The notes under the pieces are model-generated. The model was not told where the DNA came from, did not search any database, and was given only the letters and a program-made list of their open reading frames with translations. A DNA stretch of 64,000 nt, taken from contig NZ_CP046453.1 in NCBI RefSeq assembly GCF_009734405.1, positions 1,798,001 through 1,862,000 of the forward strand, written 5' to 3'. Made by a program: the position numbers and the translations under genes. Below, one piece after another: positions 40,571 through 48,909 of the stretch (the first letter of the stretch is position 1; every line of letters starts with the position of its first letter). Source of the DNA: Corynebacterium comes (lineage in GTDB: Bacteria; Actinomycetota; Actinomycetes; Mycobacteriales; Mycobacteriaceae).

Positions 40571-41709
40571 TCGACCGGTGCCGGCCGCAGATCCTCGGCG
40601 CGGTTGAACACCACAGCCTGCCGGGGGGCCCGCCGGAGCAACGGCGGCATGACGGACCATCGCAGGTAAGGGATACGGGTGACCAGCCACAGCCCGAACG
40701 CGCCGATGGCGGAGATGACCATGCCGACGATCATCCACAATGCAGTATCGTGCAGCACGTTCCCGGCTCCGCGGGCGATCGGCAGCTCGAGGCCGCGCAT
40801 GTTGTAGTGGTAGAGCACCGTCAGCGCGATGGGGTGGCCCAGGTAGATGACCAGGGTGTGACGGCCGAGGAAGCAGAGGATGTCCGAGATCACCGGGATC
40901 CGGCCCAGCAGCACCGCCACGATCACCGCCATGGGCAGCATGAGCAGCTGCACGACCGCATTGACGATCAGTCGCAGGTCGACGTAGCCGACGGTGTCCG
41001 CACCCGGCAGCAACCAGGGCAATGACACGTCCGTCACCGTGTTCACCCACGCCCAGACGGCGGCCAGCGTGAATCCGGTCGCATACAGCAGCGTTCCCCG
41101 CGTCAGGTTACGCAGGCCGGTCGCTGCCCCGGAGAAGTCCCGGATGTGATGACGCAGGTGCGCGCCCAGCAGGAACGCCGGCAGGTACAGCACCGCCTTG
41201 CCGATCATGTGCTGGTCCGCATGCAGCGGCAGGATGAGGATGGGAGCGAACCCGACGAGGATGCCCGCCCACCACGGCAGCTTCCGGGTGGCCCACAGCA
41301 CGATGTTGAAGATCACCAGGGCATAGAGGAACCAGTACATGTTCCGGCCCTCGATGATGTGCTCGAGATACTTCTCCACCCCGGGCATGGGACGGTCGTT
41401 GAACATGTTCCATTCGCGGAACTTGAACCACAACTCAACGGGCACCCACACCAGGTACGGCACGAGGAAGAACCACAGTCTGCGCAGGAGGAGATCCTTG
41501 AACGTGAAGCCGAAGACCTTCGCGGAGAAGAAGCCGCTGACCATGAAGAACAGCGGCATACGCAGGGGGTCGAGGATGCGGTTGGCCTGGGCCACGACCG
41601 TCTCCATGCCCTCGGGCACGGCCAGGCTGACGTGGAGCAGAACCACGCCGAGAATCGACAGTCCCCTGGCCACGTCAGGCCAGCGCATCCGGGTGCCGGG
41701 TGCAGTCAC
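40567..41709 (-). CDS. Acyltransferase-3 family membrane protein
   Basis: The 380-residue protein has about ten membrane helices and the acyltransferase-3 signature: RWPDVARGLSILGVVLLHV at the N-terminus, with Asp and a membrane His, and MPLFFMVSGFF. Such enzymes move acetyl, succinyl or other acyl groups onto glycans and lipids at the membrane. The acceptor is unknown; location between mptC and plsC suggests a glycolipid or cell-wall glycan. The start is a GTG with GAGGTGG upstream. Confidence 0.85.
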   Translation of the reverse strand: MTAPGTRMRWPDVARGLSILGVVLLHVSLAVPEGMETVVAQANRILDPLRMPLFFMVSGFFSAKVFGFTFKDLLLRRLWFFLVPYLVWVPVELWFKFREWNMFNDRPMPGVEKYLEHIIEGRNMYWFLYALVIFNIVLWATRKLPWWAGILVGFAPILILPLHADQHMIGKAVLYLPAFLLGAHLRHHIRDFSGAATGLRNLTRGTLLYATGFTLAAVWAWVNTVTDVSLPWLLPGADTVGYVDLRLIVNAVVQLLMLPMAVIVAVLLGRIPVISDILCFLGRHTLVIYLGHPIALTVLYHYNMRGLELPIARGAGNVLHDTALWMIVGMVISAIGAFGLWLVTRIPYLRWSVMPPLLRRAPRQAVVFNRAEDLRPAPVD

Positions 41710-41811
41710 GTGTCCACCTCATCCCCTCCGTGCGGCGTGGGACATCCCGCCGGGGGTCCGGTGAAGTCCAACGGTTGATCGTACAGGTCAGCCACGGGCC
41801 GACCAAGACCG

Positions 41812-42546
41812 CTACTTCGGCTCAGTGCCGTGCGGGTAACCCTTACCGGCGGCGAGGGAGGCCTTGACCTCCGAGGCATACATGTCCACGTAGGGCTCAC
41901 CCGAGAGCTCGGCGAGGATGGCCATCACGTGGTCGGTCAGCGGGCGCGCCGCCTCACGCGAATCAGGGTCGATGCCGAGCGACTCGACGTAGGCGCGGCC
42001 GTCGATCGGCTGGCCCACTTTCATGCGGACCTTCTTCGGACGGGGGATCCAGGTGCCGATGGGGTTGGCTTCGCGGGAGCCGATCATGGCGAGGGGGATG
42101 ATCGGCGCGTCGGTCGCCAGCGCGATGCGCGCCATGCCGGTACGTCCCTTGTAGAGGCGACCGTCCGGGGAGCGGGTGCCCTCGGGGTAGATGCCCAGCA
42201 CGCCGCCCTTCTCCAGGACTGTGCGGGTGGCGGTGAGGGTGGCCTCACCGGCGTCGGGGGCGTTGCGATCCACCGGGATCTGTCCGATGGAGTTAAAGAA
42301 CCACCGCTGGATTCTTCCCACCAGACCCGGGGCGGTGAAGTACTCGGACTTGGCGGGGTAGGTGATACGGCGCGGGATCATCAATGCGAGGAAGAAGGAG
42401 TCCATCACCGACTGATGGGTGGAGGCGACGATCGCGGCGCCCTCGGCCGGGATGTGCTCGCCGCCCTCCATCTTCGGCCGGTTCCACACGTGGAGGAACG
42501 GGCCGATGAGAACGTTCTTGAACATCCAGTACAGCTGCTTTTCCAT
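41812..42546 (-). CDS. 1-acyl-sn-glycerol-3-phosphate acyltransferase (PlsC-like)
   Basis: The 244-residue PlsC-type acyltransferase has the catalytic HX4D in STHQSVMDSFF, the acceptor-binding motif YPEGTRSPDG, and IPLAMIG. It probably acylates lysophosphatidic acid or a phosphatidyl-inositol mannoside precursor; it corresponds in position to Rv2182c. GGGAAGA lies upstream. The glk start is 22 bases from its own frame's upstream side, so glk and this gene may be one transcript. Confidence 0.88.
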   Translation of the reverse strand: MEKQLYWMFKNVLIGPFLHVWNRPKMEGGEHIPAEGAAIVASTHQSVMDSFFLALMIPRRITYPAKSEYFTAPGLVGRIQRWFFNSIGQIPVDRNAPDAGEATLTATRTVLEKGGVLGIYPEGTRSPDGRLYKGRTGMARIALATDAPIIPLAMIGSREANPIGTWIPRPKKVRMKVGQPIDGRAYVESLGIDPDSREAARPLTDHVMAILAELSGEPYVDMYASEVKASLAAGKGYPHGTEPK

Positions 42547-42568
42547 CTGATTCTTCCCGTCTCGTCGC

Positions 42569-43519
42569 TCACATCTGCCCGCGGGCCAGATCTGCCACGC
42601 CGATCATACCCGCGTGGTTGCCCAGTTCCGCGGTTCCCACGACCGGTAGGGGCCGGTGTCCCGCGCCCACGATCGCGCCGGCCATCCGCTCACAGGCGGC
42701 GTCGATGAACAGGTCCGCGTCCAGCGACACTCCCCCACCCAGCAGGATGAGTTCGGGATCGAGCACATCAGTGACCATCGCGAGCCCCTGGCCCAGCCAG
42801 TCGGCGAAGTTCGCCAGCACGGCCAGACCCGTGGCGTCGCCGTCGCGGGCGGCGGTCATGATCTCCGTGCCCGTCACCTCGTGCCGCTTCTCCGCGACCC
42901 TCCGCCCGAGCCCCTCATCCGCGGAAGTCGCGAGCTCACTCGCCGTGTCCAGCAGGGCCGTGCCCGAGGCGTAACGCTCCAGGCAGCCGCGTTTGCCGCA
43001 CGCGCACTCCCGGCCGCCCGGCACCACGGTGAGGTGGCCGAACTCAGGGGCGGTGCCGTGGGCGCCGCGGAAGATCTCCCCGTCGATCATGAGGGTCGCG
43101 CCGATGCCGGTGCCAACGGCGAAGAACACCCAGGTCCCCGCGCCCTGAGCCGCACCGAAGCGGTACTCGCCCCACGCCGCGGAGTTGGCGTCATGCTCCA
43201 ACGTGACGGGCAGGCCGATCCGTTCCGCCAGTCGGGCCCGTACCGGGGCGTCGCGCCACGGCAGGTGCGGGGCGAAACGCACCGTCTCCCGCTGCGGGTC
43301 GAGGAAACCGGCGACCGCCAGTCCCACGGCTGCCGGATCATGGGTGACCCGCAGCTGGTCCAGCAGGGTGACGATGGTGTCCTCGAGCGCCTCCACGGTG
43401 GTCGGCGTGGCGGTGCTCAGGGAGTCGATGACTTCACCCGCGGCCGTCACCACCGCTGCCCGGCAGTGGGTGCCGCCGATGTCGAAACCCACCGTCGGAC
43501 GGGGATCGGCGAGGTCCAT
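42569..43519 (-). CDS. glk: ROK-family glucokinase
   Basis: The 316-residue ROK kinase has the ATP-binding FDIGGTHCRAA, the catalytic EHDANSAAWGE, GTGIGATLMIDG and the zinc motif ECACGKRGCLERYASG (Cys3-His type). It should phosphorylate glucose with ATP or polyphosphate; sugar specificity is inferred from family and synteny. AAGGTGG precedes the ATG. TATACT at 43558-43563 is a likely -10 in the short gap after pimB'. Confidence 0.9.
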   Translation of the reverse strand: MDLADPRPTVGFDIGGTHCRAAVVTAAGEVIDSLSTATPTTVEALEDTIVTLLDQLRVTHDPAAVGLAVAGFLDPQRETVRFAPHLPWRDAPVRARLAERIGLPVTLEHDANSAAWGEYRFGAAQGAGTWVFFAVGTGIGATLMIDGEIFRGAHGTAPEFGHLTVVPGGRECACGKRGCLERYASGTALLDTASELATSADEGLGRRVAEKRHEVTGTEIMTAARDGDATGLAVLANFADWLGQGLAMVTDVLDPELILLGGGVSLDADLFIDAACERMAGAIVGAGHRPLPVVGTAELGNHAGMIGVADLARGQM

Positions 43520-43557
43520 GGCACCACCTTGGGGGTCGAGTCGAATCCAATTCGGGA

Positions 43558-43563
43558 AGTATA
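43558..43563 (-). promoter_or_regulatory. -10 box of glk promoter
   Basis: TATACT on the minus strand, about 40 bases before the glk ATG, in the 49-base gap after pimB'. Confidence 0.5.
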
Positions 43564-43568
43564 TCCGC

Positions 43569-44696
43569 TTACACAGACGTAACCAGTTCCCGCAGGCGCG
43601 CGCCCATGATCTCCCAGGTCCAGCGCTCTGTCGCGTGTCGACGCCCCTCCTGTCCCATCGCCGCCCTCAACTGCGGGTCGTCGAGCAGCCGGACGAGGGC
43701 GGCCGCGAGTTCCTCGACGTCACGGCCGTCGACGACGATCCCGGTCTGCGGGGTCACCGTCTCCGGAGCGCCGCCGGAGTCGCCGGCCACGACCGGGACG
43801 CCGCAGGCCTGCGCCTCCAGGTAGACGATTCCCAGGCCCTCGACGTCCAGCCCCCTGCCACGCGTCCGGGCCGGCATGGCGAAGACGTCGGCCGCCGCCA
43901 GCACCGCCCGCAGGTCCGGGGAGGGCAGCGGCCCGGTGAAGACGACGGCGTCGGAAAGCGGTGCCGCGAGTTTCCGCAGTGTGCGCCCGTAGGAGCCCGA
44001 GCCCACGATGACCAGCCGCGCGGCCGGGTGCGAGCGCAGCACGGTCCGCCATGCCCGGATGAGCTGGTCCTGGCCCTTGCGCGGCACCAGGCGGGAGATG
44101 CACACCACCAGGGGCCCGTCGCCCAGATTGAACCTGCGGCGGGTGGACTCGCGTTCAGATGCCGTGTCGGGGTGGAACCAGTCGGTGTCCACGCCGGAGG
44201 GCAGATGCGCGAAATGTGGGCGGGTGCCGAAGGCGGGTCGGAAGCGGCGCAGCGTGTAGTCGGAGATGTAGGTGACCACATCGGCGGTGTCGCCGATGCG
44301 GCGCAGAACCTGTCGGGCGCCGGGCAGCATGGACCAGCCGACCTCATGGCCGTGGGTGCTCGCGATGACCCGGGTCGCTCCAGCCCGGCGGGCGGCGGCC
44401 CCCATCAGCGCCAGCGGGGCGGCGGCGCCGAACCATGCCGTGTCGATGTCCAGGTCGCGGATGATCTGTGTCATCGCCCGGGTGGTGGCCGGGGTGGGCA
44501 GCATGATGCGGCGCGGCCAGCGGATCACCTGGTACGGGAGTTCAGCGTCATGGGCCGCCGCCGCCTCAGCGTCCTGCGTGGAGGCGAAGACCACGACCTG
44601 CGCCGGGTCGAGCGTGTCCACGAAGTCCCGGAGGTAGGACTGGATGCCGCCGACCGTGGGCGGAAAGTCGTTGGTGATCAGCAGAGTCCGTGACAT
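43569..44696 (-). CDS. pimB: PimB'-type alpha-(1->6) phosphatidylinositol-monomannoside mannosyltransferase
   Basis: The 375-residue GT4 glycosyltransferase (GT-B fold) adds the second mannose from GDP-mannose to PIM1 in the cytoplasm. Features are NDFPPTVGGIQSYL at the acceptor domain, HGHEVGW, SRLVPRKGQD, and the donor-binding EGLGIVYLEAQACGVPVV. High similarity to the Corynebacterium protein PimB' (NCgl2106) is expected from position. It is separated from the NlpC/P60 gene upstream by only 3 bases, suggesting co-transcription. Confidence 0.92.
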   Translation of the reverse strand: MSRTLLITNDFPPTVGGIQSYLRDFVDTLDPAQVVVFASTQDAEAAAAHDAELPYQVIRWPRRIMLPTPATTRAMTQIIRDLDIDTAWFGAAAPLALMGAAARRAGATRVIASTHGHEVGWSMLPGARQVLRRIGDTADVVTYISDYTLRRFRPAFGTRPHFAHLPSGVDTDWFHPDTASERESTRRRFNLGDGPLVVCISRLVPRKGQDQLIRAWRTVLRSHPAARLVIVGSGSYGRTLRKLAAPLSDAVVFTGPLPSPDLRAVLAAADVFAMPARTRGRGLDVEGLGIVYLEAQACGVPVVAGDSGGAPETVTPQTGIVVDGRDVEELAAALVRLLDDPQLRAAMGQEGRRHATERWTWEIMGARLRELVTSV

Positions 44697-44699
44697 GTG

Positions 44700-45719
44700 T
44701 CAGTAGCGTACTGCCCCTGCCCAGGGCATCGAGTCCACGGACACGACCTGGACCGGAATGCCGTAGTCGGATGCGTGCACCAGCTGACCGTTTCCGATGT
44801 ACATGCCCACGTGGGTGACGCCGGGATAGTAGCCGACGATGTCGCCCGGCTGGAGATCCGCCCGCGACACCTGGGTGCCGCCGGCCAGCTGCGCCTGCGA
44901 GGTGCGCGGGATGGTCTTGCCCTGCTGCTGGTAGGCCCAGAGCATCAGGCCCGAGCAGTCGAACTGGTCCGGCCCCGCCGCGCCCCAGCCGTAGGGTGAG
45001 CCGAGCTTTCCCAGAGCGGCGGGCACTGCCCCGGAATCGGCGCCGGACATGATGGGCTCCAGCGGGTTGTTCTTGTTCTCCCACGCCGCACGCGCCTCCG
45101 CGTCGAGCGCGGACACCCTCTCCTCGATCTCCCGGATGCGGACCTCGAGGGACTGCTGCTCCTCCGCCAGCTCGCGGTGACGGTTCTCCAGCTGCGACTG
45201 CTGGAAGGCGGCCTCAGCCAGCATCCGTGCCGCGTCGGTGTGCGACCGGCCTGCCTCGGCGGTCGCGTCCGAGAGCTTCTCCACGGCGCGTTCCGTGTTC
45301 CTCGTCAGCGTCGCCAGGTAGGCCGCACGGTCGATGGCATTCTGCGGAGTGGCTGCCGCGATGGCGTTGGTCACCGGATCAATCATGAGCCCGCGGTACT
45401 TCGCCCCCGCGAGGCCGTCGACCTCCTGCTGGTGGTCCTGCTCGGCTGAGCGGGCGGCCTGGGCACGCTGCTGTGCCGCCTCGGCGTCGGCACGCAGCCC
45501 GTCGATGCGGCCGTACCCGTCCTCGATCTCGGTCTGCAGCTGCTTGACCTCCTCACTGGTGGCGGTGGCCTCGTGGGAGACCTCTTCCATCGTGGCGATG
45601 AGGGTGTCGATGTCTTCGGCGTGGGCGGGAGCAGTGATTGCGGTGGTGAGCATGACCGCCCCCAGGATGGCGGCGGTCGTCCTACGGAGTCGGTGCGTGG
45701 GGGCCGGGTGGAGGCGCAA
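44700..45719 (-). CDS. NlpC/P60 peptidoglycan endopeptidase with coiled-coil N-terminus (RipC-like)
   Basis: The ~339-residue exported hydrolase has a Sec signal (RLRRTTAAILGAVMLTTAIT, cleavage after AHA), a long coiled-coil (about 35-205) of the type that binds FtsEX-like partners, and a C-terminal NlpC/P60 domain with catalytic Cys in FDCSGLMLW, His in VTHVGMYIG, and a third polar His in LVHASDYG. It cleaves D-Glu-DAP bonds. I chose TTG 45719 because a TATAGT box at 45763-45768 would place the start of transcription after the more upstream ATG at 45773; that ATG remains possible. Confidence 0.88.
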   Translation of the reverse strand: MRLHPAPTHRLRRTTAAILGAVMLTTAITAPAHAEDIDTLIATMEEVSHEATATSEEVKQLQTEIEDGYGRIDGLRADAEAAQQRAQAARSAEQDHQQEVDGLAGAKYRGLMIDPVTNAIAAATPQNAIDRAAYLATLTRNTERAVEKLSDATAEAGRSHTDAARMLAEAAFQQSQLENRHRELAEEQQSLEVRIREIEERVSALDAEARAAWENKNNPLEPIMSGADSGAVPAALGKLGSPYGWGAAGPDQFDCSGLMLWAYQQQGKTIPRTSQAQLAGGTQVSRADLQPGDIVGYYPGVTHVGMYIGNGQLVHASDYGIPVQVVSVDSMPWAGAVRY

Positions 45720-45762
45720 GGGAGGATCTCTCAGAGAAAGGTTGCCAGTGAAGTCAGGCACA

Positions 45763-45768
45763 ACTATA
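45763..45768 (-). promoter_or_regulatory. -10 box upstream of the RipC-like gene
   Basis: TATAGT on the minus strand, with transcription expected near 45756. It bears on the start codon choice for the gene at 44700-45719. Confidence 0.45.
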
Positions 45769-45853
45769 GGCATCGGGGGCGGTCCGGGACGGTCGGGGTC
45801 CAGGTGTCGGGACAACTGTGTCGCACGTGACATTCCCGTCGGGGAAAGCACGA

Positions 45854-45889
45854 TGCCCGCACCCCCGGTTGAGACCGGGAACGCGGGCA
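45854..45889 (-). terminator. Terminator hairpin after the second NlpC/P60 gene
   Basis: Nested inverted repeats: TGCCCGC/GCGGGCA (45854-45860, 45883-45889) and CCCGGT/ACCGGG (45864-45869, 45874-45879). They lie just past the stop at 45904, followed by GCTTTCCCC on the minus strand. Confidence 0.65.
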
Positions 45890-45903
45890 GGGCAGCAGTT
45901 CGC

Positions 45904-46533
45904 TCAGAAACGGACCGCGGAGTGGATCGGCTGGAAGTGCAGCGGACGCTCGCCGACCGGGGTTCCGGAGTTCAGGGCGTCGATGATCATGCCGTTGCCG
46001 GCGTAGATGCCGACATGGGTGGCGCCACCGTAGTAGGCGATGATGTCACCCGGCTGCAGCTGGTCCAGCGGAATCTGCTGGCCCTGGGCCGCCTGGGCCT
46101 GGGAGGTACGCGGGATGGACTTGCCGGCCTGCTGGTAGGCCCAGGAGGTGAGGCCGGAGCAGTCGAAGGCGCCCGGTCCGGTGGCACCCCAGGCGTACGG
46201 GGCACCGACCTTGGAGCGGACGGCGTCGACGATGGCCTGGCCGCTGGAGGAGGCGGCCGGGGCGGCGGTCACGGCCGGGGCCGGCGCAGGGGTGGAGACG
46301 TAGCTGTTTGCGGACTGCTGGAGGGACGGGACGAACTGCTCCACGTTCGGCACAGTCTCCAGGCCCTGGACGTTCTCCAGACCCGGGACGTTCACGCTGA
46401 AGCCGGTGTTCGGCACTACCACCTCGACCGCGTTGGCGACTGCCGGGGCCATGACGGTGGCACCCACGACAACTGCCGAGGCAGTTGCGAGACGACGGGT
46501 GAGGGACTTGCTGAGGCGACGGTGCTGAGCCAC
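45904..46533 (-). CDS. NlpC/P60 peptidoglycan endopeptidase under c-di-AMP riboswitch
   Basis: The 209-residue exported protein has a Sec signal (MAQHRRLSKSLTRRL, hydrophobic core, cleavage near VANA), a Pro/Val-rich linker to about 95, and an NlpC/P60 domain with catalytic Cys in FDCSGLTSW and His in ATHVGIYAG. The third catalytic-position His is less clear (MIIDALNSG in place of the usual His). It probably cuts D-Glu-DAP stem-peptide bonds during division. The start is a GTG with GGAGA upstream. A ydaO-type riboswitch fills its leader. Confidence 0.9.
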   Translation of the reverse strand: MAQHRRLSKSLTRRLATASAVVVGATVMAPAVANAVEVVVPNTGFSVNVPGLENVQGLETVPNVEQFVPSLQQSANSYVSTPAPAPAVTAAPAASSSGQAIVDAVRSKVGAPYAWGATGPGAFDCSGLTSWAYQQAGKSIPRTSQAQAAQGQQIPLDQLQPGDIIAYYGGATHVGIYAGNGMIIDALNSGTPVGERPLHFQPIHSAVRF

Positions 46534-46560
46534 GAATGGTTCTCCAAATCTTCCAGTGTG

Positions 46561-46712
46561 CCTACCGGGTTAGCTGTCGGGTTGGGATGTACGGAAGCTT
46601 CCCTCCCCCGCTCCACGCCCCACACCTTGGTGCGGGACGCTCTTGCGGAGGATGTACCCCAGATGAAGCTGGTCGGTTCCCCGGTTCCCGTTGAAGGGAT
46701 TCGGCTTAATTT
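46561..46712 (-). promoter_or_regulatory. c-di-AMP riboswitch (ydaO/yuaA class)
   Basis: On the minus strand the leader has the 5' hallmark AATTAAGCCGAATCC (GCCGAATCC at 46697-46705), then an ACGGGAACCGGGGAACC block, a central GGGGTACATCC, a GGAGCGGGGGAGG block, and the 3' hallmark ACAGCTAACCCGGTAGG ending at 46561. These are the conserved ydaO elements in order. Only 15 bases separate the aptamer from the Shine-Dalgarno at 46541-46545, so no separate terminator fits between; control of translation, or of transcription elongation within the aptamer, is likelier. Confidence 0.88.
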
Positions 46713-46763
46713 TCAGTTCAGTCATTCGGTGACTTCCTGTCGAAGTACCGCAATGTCTCGATC

Positions 46764-46794
46764 AGGTTACGAAACCGCAACGAACAATGTCCAA
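46764..46794 (-). promoter_or_regulatory. Possible promoter of the riboswitch-controlled NlpC/P60 gene
   Basis: TTGGAC (46789-46794) and TAACCT (46764-46769) on the minus strand with a 19-bp spacer lie about 50 bases before the first conserved element of the riboswitch. Modest match. Confidence 0.35.
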
Positions 46795-47006
46795 TGCCCG
46801 ACCTCGGAGGGAGGGCGTTACCGGGACGTTATCCACAGGGAGCCGCCGAGCGGGCTCCCAGGAGATTTTCGAATAAAGCGGCCGAGCCATCGAACCAGAC
46901 CCCCCGTTACCCACCCGTGACCACACTCTTTGTCGACGTTCAGGAAACTGCGAGGCCGTACATGAAAAACACAGCAATGGCGAGCTGGCACACATGAGAC
47001 ATTTCG

Positions 47007-47022
47007 AGTGATGTGCATCACG
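47007..47022. promoter_or_regulatory. GlxR/CRP-like palindrome upstream of NlpC/P60 gene
   Basis: AGTGATGTGCATCACG has the GTGA-N6-TCAC core and matches 9 of the 12 fixed positions of the GlxR consensus TGTGANNTANNTCACA. It is about 240 bases upstream of the proposed promoter, so its target is uncertain. Confidence 0.45.
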
Positions 47023-47212
47023 ATCCGGAAGACCGGGCCCGCACGGCCCGTTTCCGCCACACCGCCGACGACTCCCCCCGGGGCCTTCACGGGGGCGTCA
47101 ACACGTCCAGGAAGGGCGCAGGTTCGCCCCCGACACCCCGGAATGGAAGTGACAACCTCACCCAGGGGGCGCGGCCTTCCAGCGGCCCTCCAGCGACCGC
47201 GCACGCGCGAAA

Positions 47213-47244
47213 CCCCGCCTCCCCCAGGTACTGGGGAGACGGGG
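47213..47244 (-). terminator. Terminator of the ctaE-qcrCAB operon
   Basis: Arms CCCCGCCTCCCC (47213-47224) and GGGGAGACGGGG (47233-47244), 11 of 12 paired, lie 37 bases after the qcrB stop and are followed by TTTCGCG on the minus strand. Confidence 0.65.
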
Positions 47245-47280
47245 CGTCGCTCGTGAGCGCAGTGACAGCAGGCAGGTGGG

Positions 47281-48909
47281 CTAGTCGAGCAGCCCGGCCT
47301 CACGGTCCCTGGCGCGGTTGGCCTCCTGGAGGTTCTCCAGCATGGCCTTCTCCTCACGCTCGTTGGCGTGGGCGGTGTCGACGGCTGCGTCGGTGTAACG
47401 CTGCTCGTCAGCCTTGAGGAGGGAACCGCGGGCGATGCGGTCCGCGTAGCCGAACTCGTTCATCTGCTTCGGAACCCGGGCGCCGGCGTAGGCCAGCGGG
47501 ATCGGGTGACCGTGCTCGTCCACCGGGCCGAGCGGCTGGTGGATCTCCACGAAGGCGCCGTTCGGCATCTGCTTGATGACGCCGGTCTCGATACCGTGCT
47601 CAAGGACCGCACGGTCAGAGCGCTGGAGGCCGACACAGATGCGGTGGGTGATCCAGTACGCCAGCGGCGGCAGGAGCAGGACACCGATTCGACCGAACCA
47701 GGTCATCGCGTTGAGCGAGATCTGGAAGAAGTGGGCGATATGGTCGTTACCACCGGAGATGGTGACCAGCATGAAGAAGGTGATCGCCATCGCGCCGATG
47801 CCGGTGCGAACCGGGACGTCGCGCGGACGCTGCAGCAGGTTGTGGTGGAGGTCGTCACCGCTGGCATGCTTCTCGATCCACGGGTAGGCGAACAGCAGCA
47901 CAACCATCAGACCGGCCACCAGGGCGACCCAGAAGGCGGAGGGGATGGTGTAGTTGCCCAGGTAGAGCTCCCACGCCGGCATGATTCGTGCGACACCGTC
48001 AGTCCACAGCATGTAGACGTCAGGCTGGGAACCGGCGGACACCTGTGACGGGTTGTACGGGCCGAGGTTCCAGATCGCGTTGATCGTGGTCAGACCGGAC
48101 ATCAGGGCGAGCACAGCGGCGGTCAGCAGACCGAAGCCGATCGCCTTGGTGGCGAACACCGGCATGATGCGGATGCCGACGACGTTGTTCTCGGTGCGGC
48201 CGGCACCCGGGAACTGGGTGTGCTTCTGGTACCAGACCAGGGCGAGGTGCGCGGCGATCAGGCCGAGGATGATACCCGGCAGGATGAGCACGTGAGCGAT
48301 GTAGAAGCGGTCCAGCATCAGATCGGACGGGAAGTCGCCGCCGAAGATCAGCCAGTGCAGCCAGGTGCCGATGATCGGCAGACCGACGATGATGGCGGAC
48401 ATGATGCGGAGGCCGACGCCGGAGAGCAGGTCATCCGGGAGGGAGTAACCCATGAAGCCCTCGGCCATGCCCAGGATCAGCAGGGTGGAGCCGATGATCC
48501 AGTTGGCCTCACGCGGGCGTCGGAACGCACCGGTGAAGAAGACACGCAACATGTGCGCGACCATGGACATCATGAACATCAGCGCGGCCCAGTGGTGCAT
48601 CTGGCGGACGAAGAGTCCGCCGCGGACCTCGAAGGAGATGTCCAGCGCGGTGGCATAGGCGCGGGACATTTCGACGCCGTTGAGCGGCAGGTAGGCGCCG
48701 TCGTAGATCACCTTGGTGATCGAGGGGTCGAAGAACAGTGCCAGGTAGACACCGGTCAGCAGCAGGATGATGAAGCTGTACAGCGCCATCTCACCCAGCA
48801 TGAAGGACCAGTGGGACGGGAAGACCTTGTTCAGCTGCGGGCGCAGCAGTCCCGCCACCGTGTAACGGGAATCAATGTTGTTGCCGATTTTGGCCATTTT
48901 AGTGCTCAT
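47281..48909 (-). CDS. qcrB: Cytochrome bc1 complex cytochrome b subunit
   Basis: The 542-residue QcrB has eight or more membrane helices and heme-ligand His pairs in [12 protein letters not shown] and IAHVLILPG / [13 protein letters not shown]. It oxidises menaquinol at the Qo site (PDDL in [10 protein letters not shown] instead of PEWY, as in Actinobacteria). The C-terminal ~120 residues form the hydrophilic extension typical of the actinobacterial bc1-aa3 supercomplex. The ATG shares one base with the qcrA stop. Confidence 0.97.
   Translation of the reverse strand: MSTKMAKIGNNIDSRYTVAGLLRPQLNKVFPSHWSFMLGEMALYSFIILLLTGVYLALFFDPSITKVIYDGAYLPLNGVEMSRAYATALDISFEVRGGLFVRQMHHWAALMFMMSMVAHMLRVFFTGAFRRPREANWIIGSTLLILGMAEGFMGYSLPDDLLSGVGLRIMSAIIVGLPIIGTWLHWLIFGGDFPSDLMLDRFYIAHVLILPGIILGLIAAHLALVWYQKHTQFPGAGRTENNVVGIRIMPVFATKAIGFGLLTAAVLALMSGLTTINAIWNLGPYNPSQVSAGSQPDVYMLWTDGVARIMPAWELYLGNYTIPSAFWVALVAGLMVVLLFAYPWIEKHASGDDLHHNLLQRPRDVPVRTGIGAMAITFFMLVTISGGNDHIAHFFQISLNAMTWFGRIGVLLLPPLAYWITHRICVGLQRSDRAVLEHGIETGVIKQMPNGAFVEIHQPLGPVDEHGHPIPLAYAGARVPKQMNEFGYADRIARGSLLKADEQRYTDAAVDTAHANEREEKAMLENLQEANRARDREAGLLD

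Larger units (their letters stand above)
46534..47280. other. 747-base intergenic region between NlpC/P60 gene and qcrB
   Basis: It holds the c-di-AMP riboswitch, a likely promoter, a CRP/GlxR-like palindrome at 47007-47022, and the qcr operon terminator at 47213-47244. Frames in this stretch on either strand lack family motifs, so I see no gene. Confidence 0.7.

Noticed and set aside
46818..47357. Frames in the gap between the NlpC/P60 gene and qcrB on both strands
   Set aside because: They run into qcrB or the terminator in other frames and have no protein-family features.
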